A program made the translations under genes and the position numbers. Shown one piece after another: positions 13,364-20,050 of a DNA stretch of 20,050 nt. The first letter of the stretch is position 1, and each line of letters opens with the position of its first letter. The stretch lies in assembly GCA_023431285.1 (NCBI GenBank), contig JAEYXN010000014.1, forward strand, positions 1 to 20,050, written 5' to 3'. This DNA comes from Bacteroidota bacterium (GTDB lineage Bacteria; Bacteroidota; Bacteroidia; Cytophagales; Cyclobacteriaceae). Below the pieces are notes generated by a model. It saw only the letters and a list, made by a program, of their open reading frames with translations. It ran no database searches and was not told where the DNA came from.

Positions 13364-15772
13364 CTATTCACTTCTCATGGCGTTCACCGGGTTTTCCCTT
13401 GCAGCTTTCAGTGACTGGAAGCCGATAATCACCAGGGAAATTGCCAGCGAGATGAGACCAGCGGCGGCCACCATCCAAAGCTGAAGGTTGATCCTGTTGG
13501 CAAATCCCTGAAGCCAGTTCTCGGCAGCATACCATGCGATAGGAGAGGCGACAGCGAATGAGATCAGTACCAGGACGGTGAAATTTCTCGAAAGCAGGAT
13601 CATCACCTGCGACATAGAAGCTCCCATGACTTTCCGGATGCTGATTTCCTTGGCACGTTGTTCGGCAGTGTAAGCTGCAAGCCCGAAGAGTCCAAGACAT
13701 GCAATGCTGATCGCGAGGATTGTGAACACCAGGATGATCTGTGCCAGTCGTTGCTCTGCGCGGAAGAGGGCATCGAAGTTCTGGTCCAGGAATGAGAACT
13801 CGAACGGGTCACCGGGTGAATGTTTCTTCCATATCGACTCAAGCAAAGCAATCTGATCACGGGTATTTCCTTCAGAAAGACGAATGGCCATTTCGAAATT
13901 CGGCTCACTGCTAAGTGTGATGGCCATCGGTTTTATTTCGTTTCTCAGTGTCTGGAAATTAAAATCTTTTATTACACCAATAACTTTCAGTGTTCGGGGG
14001 TTGTCTCCCTGAAACGTAATTACATCACCTTCCTCCAGACTTGAGAATCCCATCTGTTTGAAGGCAGTTTCATTCAGGATGATCGCACTCGAATCAGATG
14101 GAAACTCGCGTGAGAAGAATCTTCCTTCTACCATCGAGTATCCCATCGTTTCAAGATGGTCGTGATCGACCTGGTAGATAGATAGCAGGAAGTCTTGTTC
14201 TGATCCTCCTTTTCGATAGACGCTGCTCCAGTCGATATTCGGAGGAAGACGGTTTGCAAAGCTGGCCCCCTTGAATTCAGGATGAGTAGCCAATTCATTC
14301 TTGAAAGCCTGAGCTGATGGTCCAAGACCTATTGTATGCAAGAGACTTACCACATTCTCTTTATTGAAGCCCAGGTTTTTTTCCTGCATGAAGGTGAGTT
14401 GTTGATACACCACAAGACTTCCGAAGATTAATGCGATCGAGATGATGAACTGACAGACCACAAGGGAATTTCTGAGGCCGGAGTTACGAAAGCCTGCGCG
14501 GACTTTTCCTTTCAGGACTTCCGTTGGTTTAAAGGAAGTGAGATAAAATGCCGGATAACTTCCGGCAAGCAGCCCAACCGTTATTGTGAAGAAGAAGATC
14601 GCTCCGAGGATCACGGGTTGTCCAATTACCGATAGGCTGAGCTCTTTCCCGGAGAGCAAGTTGAAACCCTCCAGTGATGCCGCCACAATTGCCAGGGCAA
14701 CGAGTACAGAGAGTGTGCTATAAAGCATGGATTCGGCGAGGAACTGAAAGATCAGGCGCCCGCGAAACGCACCGATGCTCTTTCTTACACCGACTTCCTT
14801 TGCACGGTTGGCAGAACGCGCAGTGGAAAGGTTCATGAAGTTGATGCATGCAATAAGAATGATGAAGAGTGCGATCGCCATTAATACATACAGGTACTGC
14901 AGGTTTCCACTGGGAAGTAGCTCATCCGACAGAGATGACTTCAGGTGAATGTCCAAAAACGGATGAATAGTGAGGCCAACATCGTTGCCCTGTTCACGGA
15001 ACTGCGCGAGACTGACTCCAAGATAACGCTCCAGCTCATCTCCCATGTTCTTCTCTGCCATGGTCTTCAGCTGCTCCTTAACTTTGTTGACATCTGCACC
15101 GGGATGGAGCTTTACGTAGGTGTAAATGTTACTCGATGTCCATTGCGTGTTCTGAAAATAATTCCACGAATCCCCTGAGAGGATCACATCAAAGTCAATA
15201 TGAGAGTTGTGAGGAGGATCCTGCGCAACGCCTGTTACCTCCCCGGCGTCTTTCTCCGAACCTCGCAACAATGTTTTGCCGATAGGGTTCTCGTTGCCGA
15301 AGTATCTTTTTGCAACGGATTCTGTAATCACCAGTTTGTTCGGTCCCTTCAAAGCCGTGGCAGGATCTCCATGTATGAGTTTGAAGTCGAAAAACCTGAA
15401 GAAGTTAGAATCAGCAAGAAGGAAGTATTTTTCTGTAAAACTTTTTTCTCCGTAAGTCATCGGCATCGTTCGCCAGATACCAATGCGAACCGTTTCATTC
15501 ACTTCCGGTATTTCCCGTTGCATGGCCTCCGCGACGGGAGCACAGGACAGCGCTGAGTTCATTTCATTTCCCTGTAGTATCCCTGTAAAAGAAAGTCGGT
15601 AAATATCCTTCTTGTCTTTATGAAAGCCGTCGAAGCTGAACTCATCGACGATATAGATGGTGATCAGGAGAGTGGCTGCGATGCCCACGCTTAAACCTGC
15701 AATGTTGATAAACGAATACGCTTTCTGGCGAAGCATGATCCGTAGTGCTGTTTTAAGGTAATTTTTTAGCAT
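13364..15772 (-). CDS. FtsX/MacB-type ABC transporter permease
   Basis: This 802-residue inner-membrane protein begins MLKNYLKTALRIMLRQKAYS, the usual opening of the large Bacteroidota permease family, and ends RENPVNAMRSE. It holds two copies of the arrangement MacB-like periplasmic domain plus FtsX domain. The first FtsX domain contains FIILIACINFMNLSTARSANRAKEVGVRKSIGA and the second ISIACLGLFGLAAYTAEQRAKEISIRKVMGAS (both quoted only for orientation in parts: NFMNLSTARS, KEVGVRKSIGA, KEISIRKVMGA). Eight membrane spans are expected. Such permeases work with a LolD/MacB-like ATPase in lipoprotein or peptide transport or in envelope stress. No ATPase gene is adjacent, as is common for this family in Bacteroidota. 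Substrate unknown. It is divergent from the DUF421 gene, with 212 bp between. Confidence 0.92.
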   Translation of the reverse strand: MLKNYLKTALRIMLRQKAYSFINIAGLSVGIAATLLITIYIVDEFSFDGFHKDKKDIYRLSFTGILQGNEMNSALSCAPVAEAMQREIPEVNETVRIGIWRTMPMTYGEKSFTEKYFLLADSNFFRFFDFKLIHGDPATALKGPNKLVITESVAKRYFGNENPIGKTLLRGSEKDAGEVTGVAQDPPHNSHIDFDVILSGDSWNYFQNTQWTSSNIYTYVKLHPGADVNKVKEQLKTMAEKNMGDELERYLGVSLAQFREQGNDVGLTIHPFLDIHLKSSLSDELLPSGNLQYLYVLMAIALFIILIACINFMNLSTARSANRAKEVGVRKSIGAFRGRLIFQFLAESMLYSTLSVLVALAIVAASLEGFNLLSGKELSLSVIGQPVILGAIFFFTITVGLLAGSYPAFYLTSFKPTEVLKGKVRAGFRNSGLRNSLVVCQFIISIALIFGSLVVYQQLTFMQEKNLGFNKENVVSLLHTIGLGPSAQAFKNELATHPEFKGASFANRLPPNIDWSSVYRKGGSEQDFLLSIYQVDHDHLETMGYSMVEGRFFSREFPSDSSAIILNETAFKQMGFSSLEEGDVITFQGDNPRTLKVIGVIKDFNFQTLRNEIKPMAITLSSEPNFEMAIRLSEGNTRDQIALLESIWKKHSPGDPFEFSFLDQNFDALFRAEQRLAQIILVFTILAISIACLGLFGLAAYTAEQRAKEISIRKVMGASMSQVMILLSRNFTVLVLISFAVASPIAWYAAENWLQGFANRINLQLWMVAAAGLISLAISLVIIGFQSLKAARENPVNAMRSE

Positions 15773-15984
15773 AAGTCAGAGGTTCCATTAGCAAGACGTG
15801 AGTTTGCGGCCTGATGTTGCGCGGCCTCATTTTAAGCGTCTAAGGGCTGTTTTTTAAGGTGCTCTGCTACCCTTTGTACGGATTTGGAAAATCTCGTCCG
15901 TAGGCGAACAGTCAGATGGGAGGCCTGCCTTCCGCCGGCAGCGAAATTTTAACACTTCTTTTCACATGCTAATGTACCAGTGCT

Positions 15985-16674
15985 ATGAGCATATTTGAAT
16001 GGAAAAGACTGCTTATCAACGATCTCCCGTGGGGGTTTCTGCTGGAAGTGATTTTTCGCACGGGGGTAATGTTCATTTTCCTGTTACTGGCCTTGAAGTT
16101 CACAGGGAAACGCGGTGTTAAGCAGTTGTCAATTTTTGAGATGGTACTCATCATCGCACTTGGGTCTGCGGCAGGGGATCCGATGTTTTATGAAGATGTG
16201 GGAATTATCCCTGCACTCGTCGTCATCATCATTGTTATCTCGCTCTACCGCGCTGTAACCTGGCTCACGGGTAAGTTCCGATGGTTTGAATTGTTGGTTG
16301 AAGGGAAGACAGTTACATTGATTCAAGATGGCCGTTTCTCTGTGCAAAAATTCAAGAAGGAATCGATTGCTCAGGATGAGTTTTTCTCCGAGTTACGTCT
16401 GCGTTCAATTGAGCATCTGGGGCAAGTGAGGAGGGCATATCTGGAACCCTCCGGCGACATCAGTGTTTTTTTCTATGACGATGCCGATGTGAAACCGGGT
16501 TTACCGTTGCTACCAGAATTATTCGATCAGAAAAGTAGACACATCGGTTCACCCGGGACTTATTCCTGCTCATTCTGTGGTAACACAGAGTCAATAAGGG
16601 ATAGCAAAGCAGTTTGCAGAATCTGTCACCATGACGAATGGGTGCGCTCCATCAGTACGGCAAGGCTTGCATGA
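15985..16674 (+). CDS. DUF421 (YetF/YcaP-type) membrane protein with C-terminal zinc ribbon
   Basis: The N-terminal 95 residues hold three membrane segments and the family signature GKRGVKQLSIFEMVLIIALG followed by SAAGDPMF. The cytoplasmic DUF421 domain follows (VEGKTVTLIQDGRFSVQKF, then ELRLRSIEHLGQVRRAYLEP and GDISVFF). After the usual end of the family, at about residue 190, there is an added domain with C195-x2-C198 (CSFCGN) and C211-x2-C214 (CRICHHDEW), which fits a small zinc ribbon. The molecular role of DUF421 proteins is not well established; in Bacillus they are linked to spore germination and the membrane. The GNAT gene follows after 93 bp on the same strand and may be cotranscribed. 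Confidence 0.88.
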   Translation: MSIFEWKRLLINDLPWGFLLEVIFRTGVMFIFLLLALKFTGKRGVKQLSIFEMVLIIALGSAAGDPMFYEDVGIIPALVVIIIVISLYRAVTWLTGKFRWFELLVEGKTVTLIQDGRFSVQKFKKESIAQDEFFSELRLRSIEHLGQVRRAYLEPSGDISVFFYDDADVKPGLPLLPELFDQKSRHIGSPGTYSCSFCGNTESIRDSKAVCRICHHDEWVRSISTARLA

Positions 16675-16767
16675 TTGGAAAGATTTTTATGGAGGCGCCA
16701 GATAGCAGACCATAAATGTTCGATAAAATTCAGCCGATTATTATTTTTGTTACTCATCACTTCTGCC

Positions 16768-17223
16768 ATGCAACTCTCATTCAGGCGTACCGATTCATCA
16801 GACAAGGACTTTGCAGGTCTTGTTGTTCAACTCGATCAGGATCTTCTCGAACGTTATCAGGAAAAACAATCATTCTTTGATCAGTTCAATAGTGTATCCA
16901 TGATCAAAAATGTTATCGTGGCTTATGATGGCGAAGGGAATGCTCTCGGGTGCGGGGCATTCAAGGCCTGGCGTGAGGGTGCCTGTGAGATAAAGCGAAT
17001 GTATGTCGTTCCTTCTTCCAGAGGAAAAAAGATCGGAATGAAAATCCTTTCTCAGTTGGAGCAGTGGGCCAAAGAAGAGGGCTTTCAACGCTGTGTTCTT
17101 GAAACCGGGCTTTATCAACCTGAAGCAATTAAGGTCTATGCCGATAGCGGGTATCACCGAATTCCAAACTATGACCAATATGCCGACAGCGAACTTAGCC
17201 TTTGCATGGAAAAAAGTCTGTAA
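16768..17223 (+). CDS. GNAT-family N-acetyltransferase
   Basis: From ATG 16768 the product has 151 residues and is a compact GNAT domain that transfers an acetyl group from acetyl-CoA. The motif A region reads CEIKRMYVVPSSRGKKIGMK, with the CoA pyrophosphate-binding R/G-x-x-G segment at residues 85-90. It is followed by LEQWAKEEGFQRCVLETG and the family end AIKVYADSGYHRIPNY. A frame from TTG 16675 adds 31 residues that look like untranslated leader and is rejected. The substrate cannot be told; the small single-domain form fits acetylation of amino acids, polyamines or similar metabolites. It follows the DUF421 gene. Confidence 0.88.
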   Translation: MQLSFRRTDSSDKDFAGLVVQLDQDLLERYQEKQSFFDQFNSVSMIKNVIVAYDGEGNALGCGAFKAWREGACEIKRMYVVPSSRGKKIGMKILSQLEQWAKEEGFQRCVLETGLYQPEAIKVYADSGYHRIPNYDQYADSELSLCMEKSL

Positions 17224-17378
17224 TGGCAGTCTGGCCGGACGAAGTTTCGTTTAAATATTACTCTTCTATAACGGTTCATCTTCTCCACGATATCCGTGGT
17301 GGTTTTCCTATGTTAAAAAAAAGGCGGGGGAACGGGTAGGAATGAGAATTTACCTTATGAAGAAAAAAGAGGAAAAAT

Positions 17379-17885
17379 ATGGGAGATGTGAAAGACCTGA
17401 CCCACAAGGAAGGGGTCGAGAAAATGAGCGAGCTGGCTGAATCAGCGAAGATTTGTCATTTCGTTACTGCATTGTCGCAGACTCCACTGAACAGCAGGCC
17501 TATGGCAACGCAGGAGGTAGACGACGAAGGTAACTTCTGGTTTCTCAGTAAAGAATCGAGCAACAAGAATCATGAGATCGAAGAAGATCCTGAAGTTCAG
17601 TTGTTCTTTTCTAACCATTCAAGCTCTGAATACCTTACTGTGTTCGGATATGCTGAAAGGATTACTGACCGGAAAAAGCTGGAAGAATTGTGGAATCCTA
17701 TGGCGAAGGCCTGGTTTACCGAGGGGAAAGATGATCCGGAAATTTCGATCATCCGTGTTCGTCCGGCAGACGCTTATTACTGGGATACCAAATCAAATAA
17801 AGTGGTATCTCTGGTGAAGATCGCTACCGCTGCTGTGACCGGCAAAACAATGGATGACGGTATCGAAGGGCAGATCAAAGTATAA
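17379..17885 (+). CDS. Pyridoxamine 5'-phosphate oxidase-like (general stress protein 26 type) protein
   Basis: This 168-residue protein has the split-barrel FMN-binding fold of the PNPOx-like group, in the order ICHFVTALSQTPLNSRPMAT, EVDDEGNFWFLSKESSNKN, EEDPEVQLFFSNHSSSEYLT, FGYAERITDRKKLEELW and a final IIRVRPADAYYWD. This matches the Bacillus YdaG/general stress protein 26 type, which binds flavin or related cofactors; the reaction is not established and it should not be called a true PdxH. AGGA lies six bases before the ATG. A strong terminator follows directly, so the gene is probably monocistronic. Confidence 0.9.
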   Translation: MGDVKDLTHKEGVEKMSELAESAKICHFVTALSQTPLNSRPMATQEVDDEGNFWFLSKESSNKNHEIEEDPEVQLFFSNHSSSEYLTVFGYAERITDRKKLEELWNPMAKAWFTEGKDDPEISIIRVRPADAYYWDTKSNKVVSLVKIATAAVTGKTMDDGIEGQIKV

Positions 17886-17896
17886 ATCTTATAATA

Positions 17897-17931
17897 GGTG
17901 AATTACCGTCAAAGGTAATTCACCCTTTTTT
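17897..17931 (+). terminator. Rho-independent terminator between convergent genes
   Basis: An 11-bp perfect stem (GGTGAATTACC at 17897-17907, GGTAATTCACC at 17914-17924), loop GTCAAA, is followed by C and a T run at 17926-17931. It ends the PNPOx-like gene. The convergent msrB gene stops 12 bp farther on; on that strand the hairpin lacks a good T tail. Confidence 0.9.
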
Positions 17932-17942
17932 CTAATTGGAAT

Positions 17943-18458
17943 TCAATCCTTCTTTTCTGATGCAGTGGCCTTCACAAAATTCAAAGAAGTCGAGTTCACA
18001 CAATAACGCAGACCTGTTTCGGTTGGGCCATCGTCAAACAGGTGGCCAAGGTGTCCGCCACATTTTGAGCAAAGGATCTCAGTACGGATCATACCATGTG
18101 AACGGTCTTCCACTGTTTTAATCGTTCCTCCCGCGGCTGCGCGATCGAAGCTTGGCCATCCACAATCAGATTCGAATTTCATATCAGAAGTAAATAATAA
18201 AGCGCCACAGCCTGCGCAATGGTAATCTCCCTTATCGGTAGTCAGGTAATATTTGCCTGTAAACGGGCGGTCAGTTCCCTTTTGTCGTAGAATGGAGAAT
18301 TGTTGAGGAGTGAGTATTTCTTTCCATTCATTTTCTGAGCGATCAATTGTTTTCATAGTATCAGTGGCGTTCCCCTGAAGTTTTTCGCGCTGCTGCCCCT
18401 GACAAGATGAAAAGGAAACGGCGAAGAATATAAGGGAGTACACTAGTTTGTTGAGCAT
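17943..18458 (-). CDS. msrB: Lipoprotein methionine-R-sulfoxide reductase
   Basis: From ATG 18458 the protein has 171 residues and starts with a lipoprotein signal peptide (MLNKLVYSLIFFAVSFSSC), lipid-modified Cys at 19. The MsrB domain follows: zinc-binding C81-x2-C84 (HCAGCGALLF) and C130-x2-C133 (CSKCGGHLGH), the substrate pocket CGWPSF, and the catalytic C153 in RYCVNSTSLNF. C99 in the CGWPSF motif is placed like a resolving cysteine. It reduces methionine-R-sulfoxide in proteins. The lipobox puts it in the cell envelope, where it would repair oxidised exported proteins. The open frame extends to 18515, but a TAnnTTTG box lies inside that extension. Confidence 0.93.
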   Translation of the reverse strand: MLNKLVYSLIFFAVSFSSCQGQQREKLQGNATDTMKTIDRSENEWKEILTPQQFSILRQKGTDRPFTGKYYLTTDKGDYHCAGCGALLFTSDMKFESDCGWPSFDRAAAGGTIKTVEDRSHGMIRTEILCSKCGGHLGHLFDDGPTETGLRYCVNSTSLNFVKATASEKKD

Positions 18459-18484
18459 AGGTGATTTCTTTTGTTCCTCTCTAA

Positions 18485-18492
18485 CAAAAATA
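18485..18492 (-). promoter_or_regulatory. Possible -7 box of the msrB promoter
   Basis: On the minus strand TATTTTTG is a perfect match to the Bacteroidota TAnnTTTG box, 26 bp before ATG 18458. No clear TTG is found at the -33 position, so the support is partial. Confidence 0.35.
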
Positions 18493-18577
18493 CACGGCCG
18501 TATGTCCCCGCGCATGACGATTTTCTGAAAATATCCCTGTCTTATGCATCTGGCATCGGATTTCCAATCATCAGTGA

Positions 18578-18787
18578 ATGAAGAAACAAAAGTATATATT
18601 GAAGAAGGGGATAGAAGACGAGGTAGTTTCTCCGCCTGACATGGAGGTTGCCCGTGGGTTAAAAGAGGATACGGCAGATTCTCACGATGAGGATGAGGAA
18701 GAGCTTGACGAATCGGAGACTGAGGAGTCGCCGTCGGAAGGAGTGGGCGATGGGAATATCGGCCGCTCAGCCCCGCCGCGAGACTAG
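18578..18787 (+). CDS. Small acidic hypothetical protein
   Basis: This 69-residue frame starts with a basic end (MKKQKYILKKGIEDEVV) and becomes extremely acidic (DSHDEDEEELDESETEESPS). There is no signal peptide or membrane segment, and it is probably disordered. I do not recognise a family. It lies 41 bp upstream of the DUF2236 gene on the same strand and divergent from msrB, which fits the first gene of a short operon. The composition alone could arise from a non-gene frame, so support is moderate. Confidence 0.5.
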   Translation: MKKQKYILKKGIEDEVVSPPDMEVARGLKEDTADSHDEDEEELDESETEESPSEGVGDGNIGRSAPPRD

Positions 18788-18827
18788 CAGAAGGTTCCTA
18801 TATTTAGGAGGAGGTTAGCAGGCATCC

Positions 18828-19586
18828 ATGCAATGGTTCGTAAGACGTGATTCGGTTGTCCGAAAGATTTGGGGAAAACCCGATACAATTCTCTTTGTGT
18901 TCGCCGGGGCTGCGTCAGAGTTCGCGCTGAATAAGGCTGTCGACTGGCTCTTCTTCACGGGAAGGCTACCTGCTGATCCCTTGGGCCGACTTTTCTCCAC
19001 GGTCGCGTATGCGCGCATGATCGTTTTCTCTGAAGTCTCCAAAGCCAATGAGGTAATCGATCGGATGGCGCTTATTCATCAAGAGGTGGAGAAGAACCGC
19101 GGGTACCGGATCCCGGCGTGGGCTTATCGTGATGTCCTGTACATGCTCATTGATTACTCCATCCGTTCATACGAGCTTTTGTCGGGAAAACTTACTCAAG
19201 CGGAGAAGGAGGAAGTGTTTGACGTGTTTCGGTGTGTGGGAGTAAGAATGGGTATAACTGACCTACCACTCAGTTTTGAGGAATGGATACCAGACCGTGA
19301 GAAGCATTTACATGAAGACCTGGAATATTCTGAGTACTCCGTAAAGCTTTATGACCAATACAAGAAACATCTCGGCGCAATCCGATATGCGATTTTAAGG
19401 GCCGCCCAGGGTATCATCGTGCCTGTGCGTGTCCGTGAGCTCCTGCGCCTCACTGATTCTTCTCTGACGCGTCTCATGATTTTCGTGTATCGTGGTATCG
19501 TCATGATTCGTCTGGACTGGCCGTTGAAGCGTTTGATCCTCCCATTGAAATATGTTGATGAAGTGAGAAGACTCGAAACACATTGA
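18828..19586 (+). CDS. MpaB / latex-clearing-protein-like oxygenase (DUF2236)
   Basis: This 252-residue protein has the conserved pattern of the ER-bound oxygenase MpaB / rubber oxygenase Lcp family. Family-like stretches are DPLGRLFSTVAYARMIVFSE, IDRMALIHQEVEKNRGYRIP and YRDVLYMLIDYSIRSYELL. In Lcp, an Arg, a Thr four residues later and a His about 34 residues on surround the b-type heme, the His being the axial ligand. Here R54, T58 and H84 keep this pattern, with H84 30 residues after R54. A heme-dependent oxidative function is therefore likely, but the substrate is unknown; rubber cleavage should not be assumed. It is flanked by a small acidic gene and, 21 bp downstream, a histidine-phosphatase gene, probably one operon. 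Confidence 0.8.
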   Translation: MQWFVRRDSVVRKIWGKPDTILFVFAGAASEFALNKAVDWLFFTGRLPADPLGRLFSTVAYARMIVFSEVSKANEVIDRMALIHQEVEKNRGYRIPAWAYRDVLYMLIDYSIRSYELLSGKLTQAEKEEVFDVFRCVGVRMGITDLPLSFEEWIPDREKHLHEDLEYSEYSVKLYDQYKKHLGAIRYAILRAAQGIIVPVRVRELLRLTDSSLTRLMIFVYRGIVMIRLDWPLKRLILPLKYVDEVRRLETH

Positions 19587-19607
19587 ACGTGGTATCTGGT
19601 TTGAACC

Positions 19608-20050
19608 ATGTGCAAAATGAAAATCATTCTGGTTCGGCATTTCAAAGTAGGCTTCCGCTGGAAGAGATTCTGCAGCTCCGGCGAGTATGAAACAGGGTGT
19701 GAGGGTTATAATACTTCCGCCGTCATCCAATCAGAAGTAATCATTTCTCCTTTGACAAAAGTGATCACCAGTACAATGGTGCGTGCCATTGAAACCTCGC
19801 GTTATCTTTTTGGGAAGGATCCTGATCTGATGGATGATTCTTTGTGTGAGGTACCGATCAAGCCATTTATGAAAACGAATATTCCAATCCCAAAAGTAAT
19901 ATGGGATGTGATTGGCCGCCTTCAATGGCGTTTCGGTATAGGCAATCAACCTGAAACCTTTGCGCAGTCGAAAACACGGGTCAGGAACTTTACAGACAAG
20001 ATCATTTCGATGGATGAAGATGTGGTCATCGTCGCTCATGGATGGGTTAT
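19608..20050 (+). CDS. Histidine phosphatase superfamily protein, truncated by the window end
   Basis: The frame starts at ATG 19608 (or ATG 19617, MKIILVRHF) and runs off the right edge after about 147 residues. The phosphate-binding signature is present as LVRHF, the second position His11 being the expected phospho-acceptor (family usual RHG). The later ISPLTKVITSTMVRAIETSR and the second catalytic His in VIVAHGWV also fit the phosphoglycerate mutase/SixA-like fold. It probably removes phosphate from a small molecule or protein. The RHF variant in place of RHG is a small oddity. It follows the MpaB-like gene by 21 bp. Confidence 0.82.
   Translation, partial: MCKMKIILVRHFKVGFRWKRFCSSGEYETGCEGYNTSAVIQSEVIISPLTKVITSTMVRAIETSRYLFGKDPDLMDDSLCEVPIKPFMKTNIPIPKVIWDVIGRLQWRFGIGNQPETFAQSKTRVRNFTDKIISMDEDVVIVAHGWV

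Noticed and set aside
15877..15902. Inverted repeat TACGGA...TCCGTA upstream of the DUF421 gene
   Set aside because: Six-base arms with a 14-nt loop can occur by chance, and nothing ties it to a known operator.
16675..16767. N-terminal extension of the GNAT protein from TTG 16675
   Set aside because: The TTG follows the DUF421 stop directly, and the 31 extra residues do not look like a GNAT domain or a proper signal peptide; ATG 16768 is better.
17285..17305. Hairpin CCACG-ATATC-CGTGG with a nearby TTTT after the GNAT gene
   Set aside because: The stem has only 5 bp and the T run is short and displaced, so it is too weak to call a terminator.

Overview
The window looks like chromosomal DNA from a Bacteroidota bacterium, probably of the order Cytophagales. 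Several family types point there: a CBM9-like/DUF5916 protein, a FtsX-type permease of about 800 residues, a Bacteroidota-style arginyl-tRNA-protein transferase homologue without N-terminal cysteines, and a six-segment membrane histidine kinase. Most starts lack a clear Shine-Dalgarno sequence, and a few TAnnTTTG-like -7 boxes can be seen. The species is not identified. I see no rRNA, tRNA, CRISPR array, prophage or transposase.

Left part (1-8551): a truncated secreted DUF5916 protein; a secreted acidic LEA-like protein with a duplicated 36-residue Asp/Asn-rich unit; an ATE-fold aminoacyl-tRNA-protein transferase homologue; a secreted M14 carboxypeptidase; a membrane sensor histidine kinase with no adjacent response regulator; a small membrane-anchored helical protein; a secreted YHS-domain protein; and a Bax-like glucosaminidase lipoprotein.

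Middle part (8577-13363): a cytochrome P450, then a repeat-rich stretch. This holds 13 head-to-tail heptamers, five CCTG cores at exactly 11-bp spacing, a perfect 19-bp inverted repeat and a G-quadruplex-type motif. A membrane-tethered XRE regulator follows, then a second array with a 29-bp higher-order unit that forms the 3' end of a small ORF. Next is a fold-type I aminotransferase. Its upstream region holds two successive units, each made of a branched-chain-residue-rich leader peptide, a 7-nt antiterminator strand and a U-tailed terminator hairpin. I read this as a tandem transcription attenuator, and it is the most interesting item in the window. It suggests that the aminotransferase works in valine/leucine/isoleucine metabolism.

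Right part (13364-20050): a FtsX/MacB-like permease; a DUF421 membrane protein with an added zinc ribbon, followed by a GNAT acetyltransferase; a PNPOx-like stress protein and a lipoprotein MsrB that converge on a strong terminator; then a likely operon of a small acidic protein, an MpaB/Lcp-like (DUF2236) oxygenase and a histidine-phosphatase-family protein cut by the window end. MsrB, the PNPOx-like protein and the LEA-like protein fit general stress protection, but no single pathway joins the whole window.
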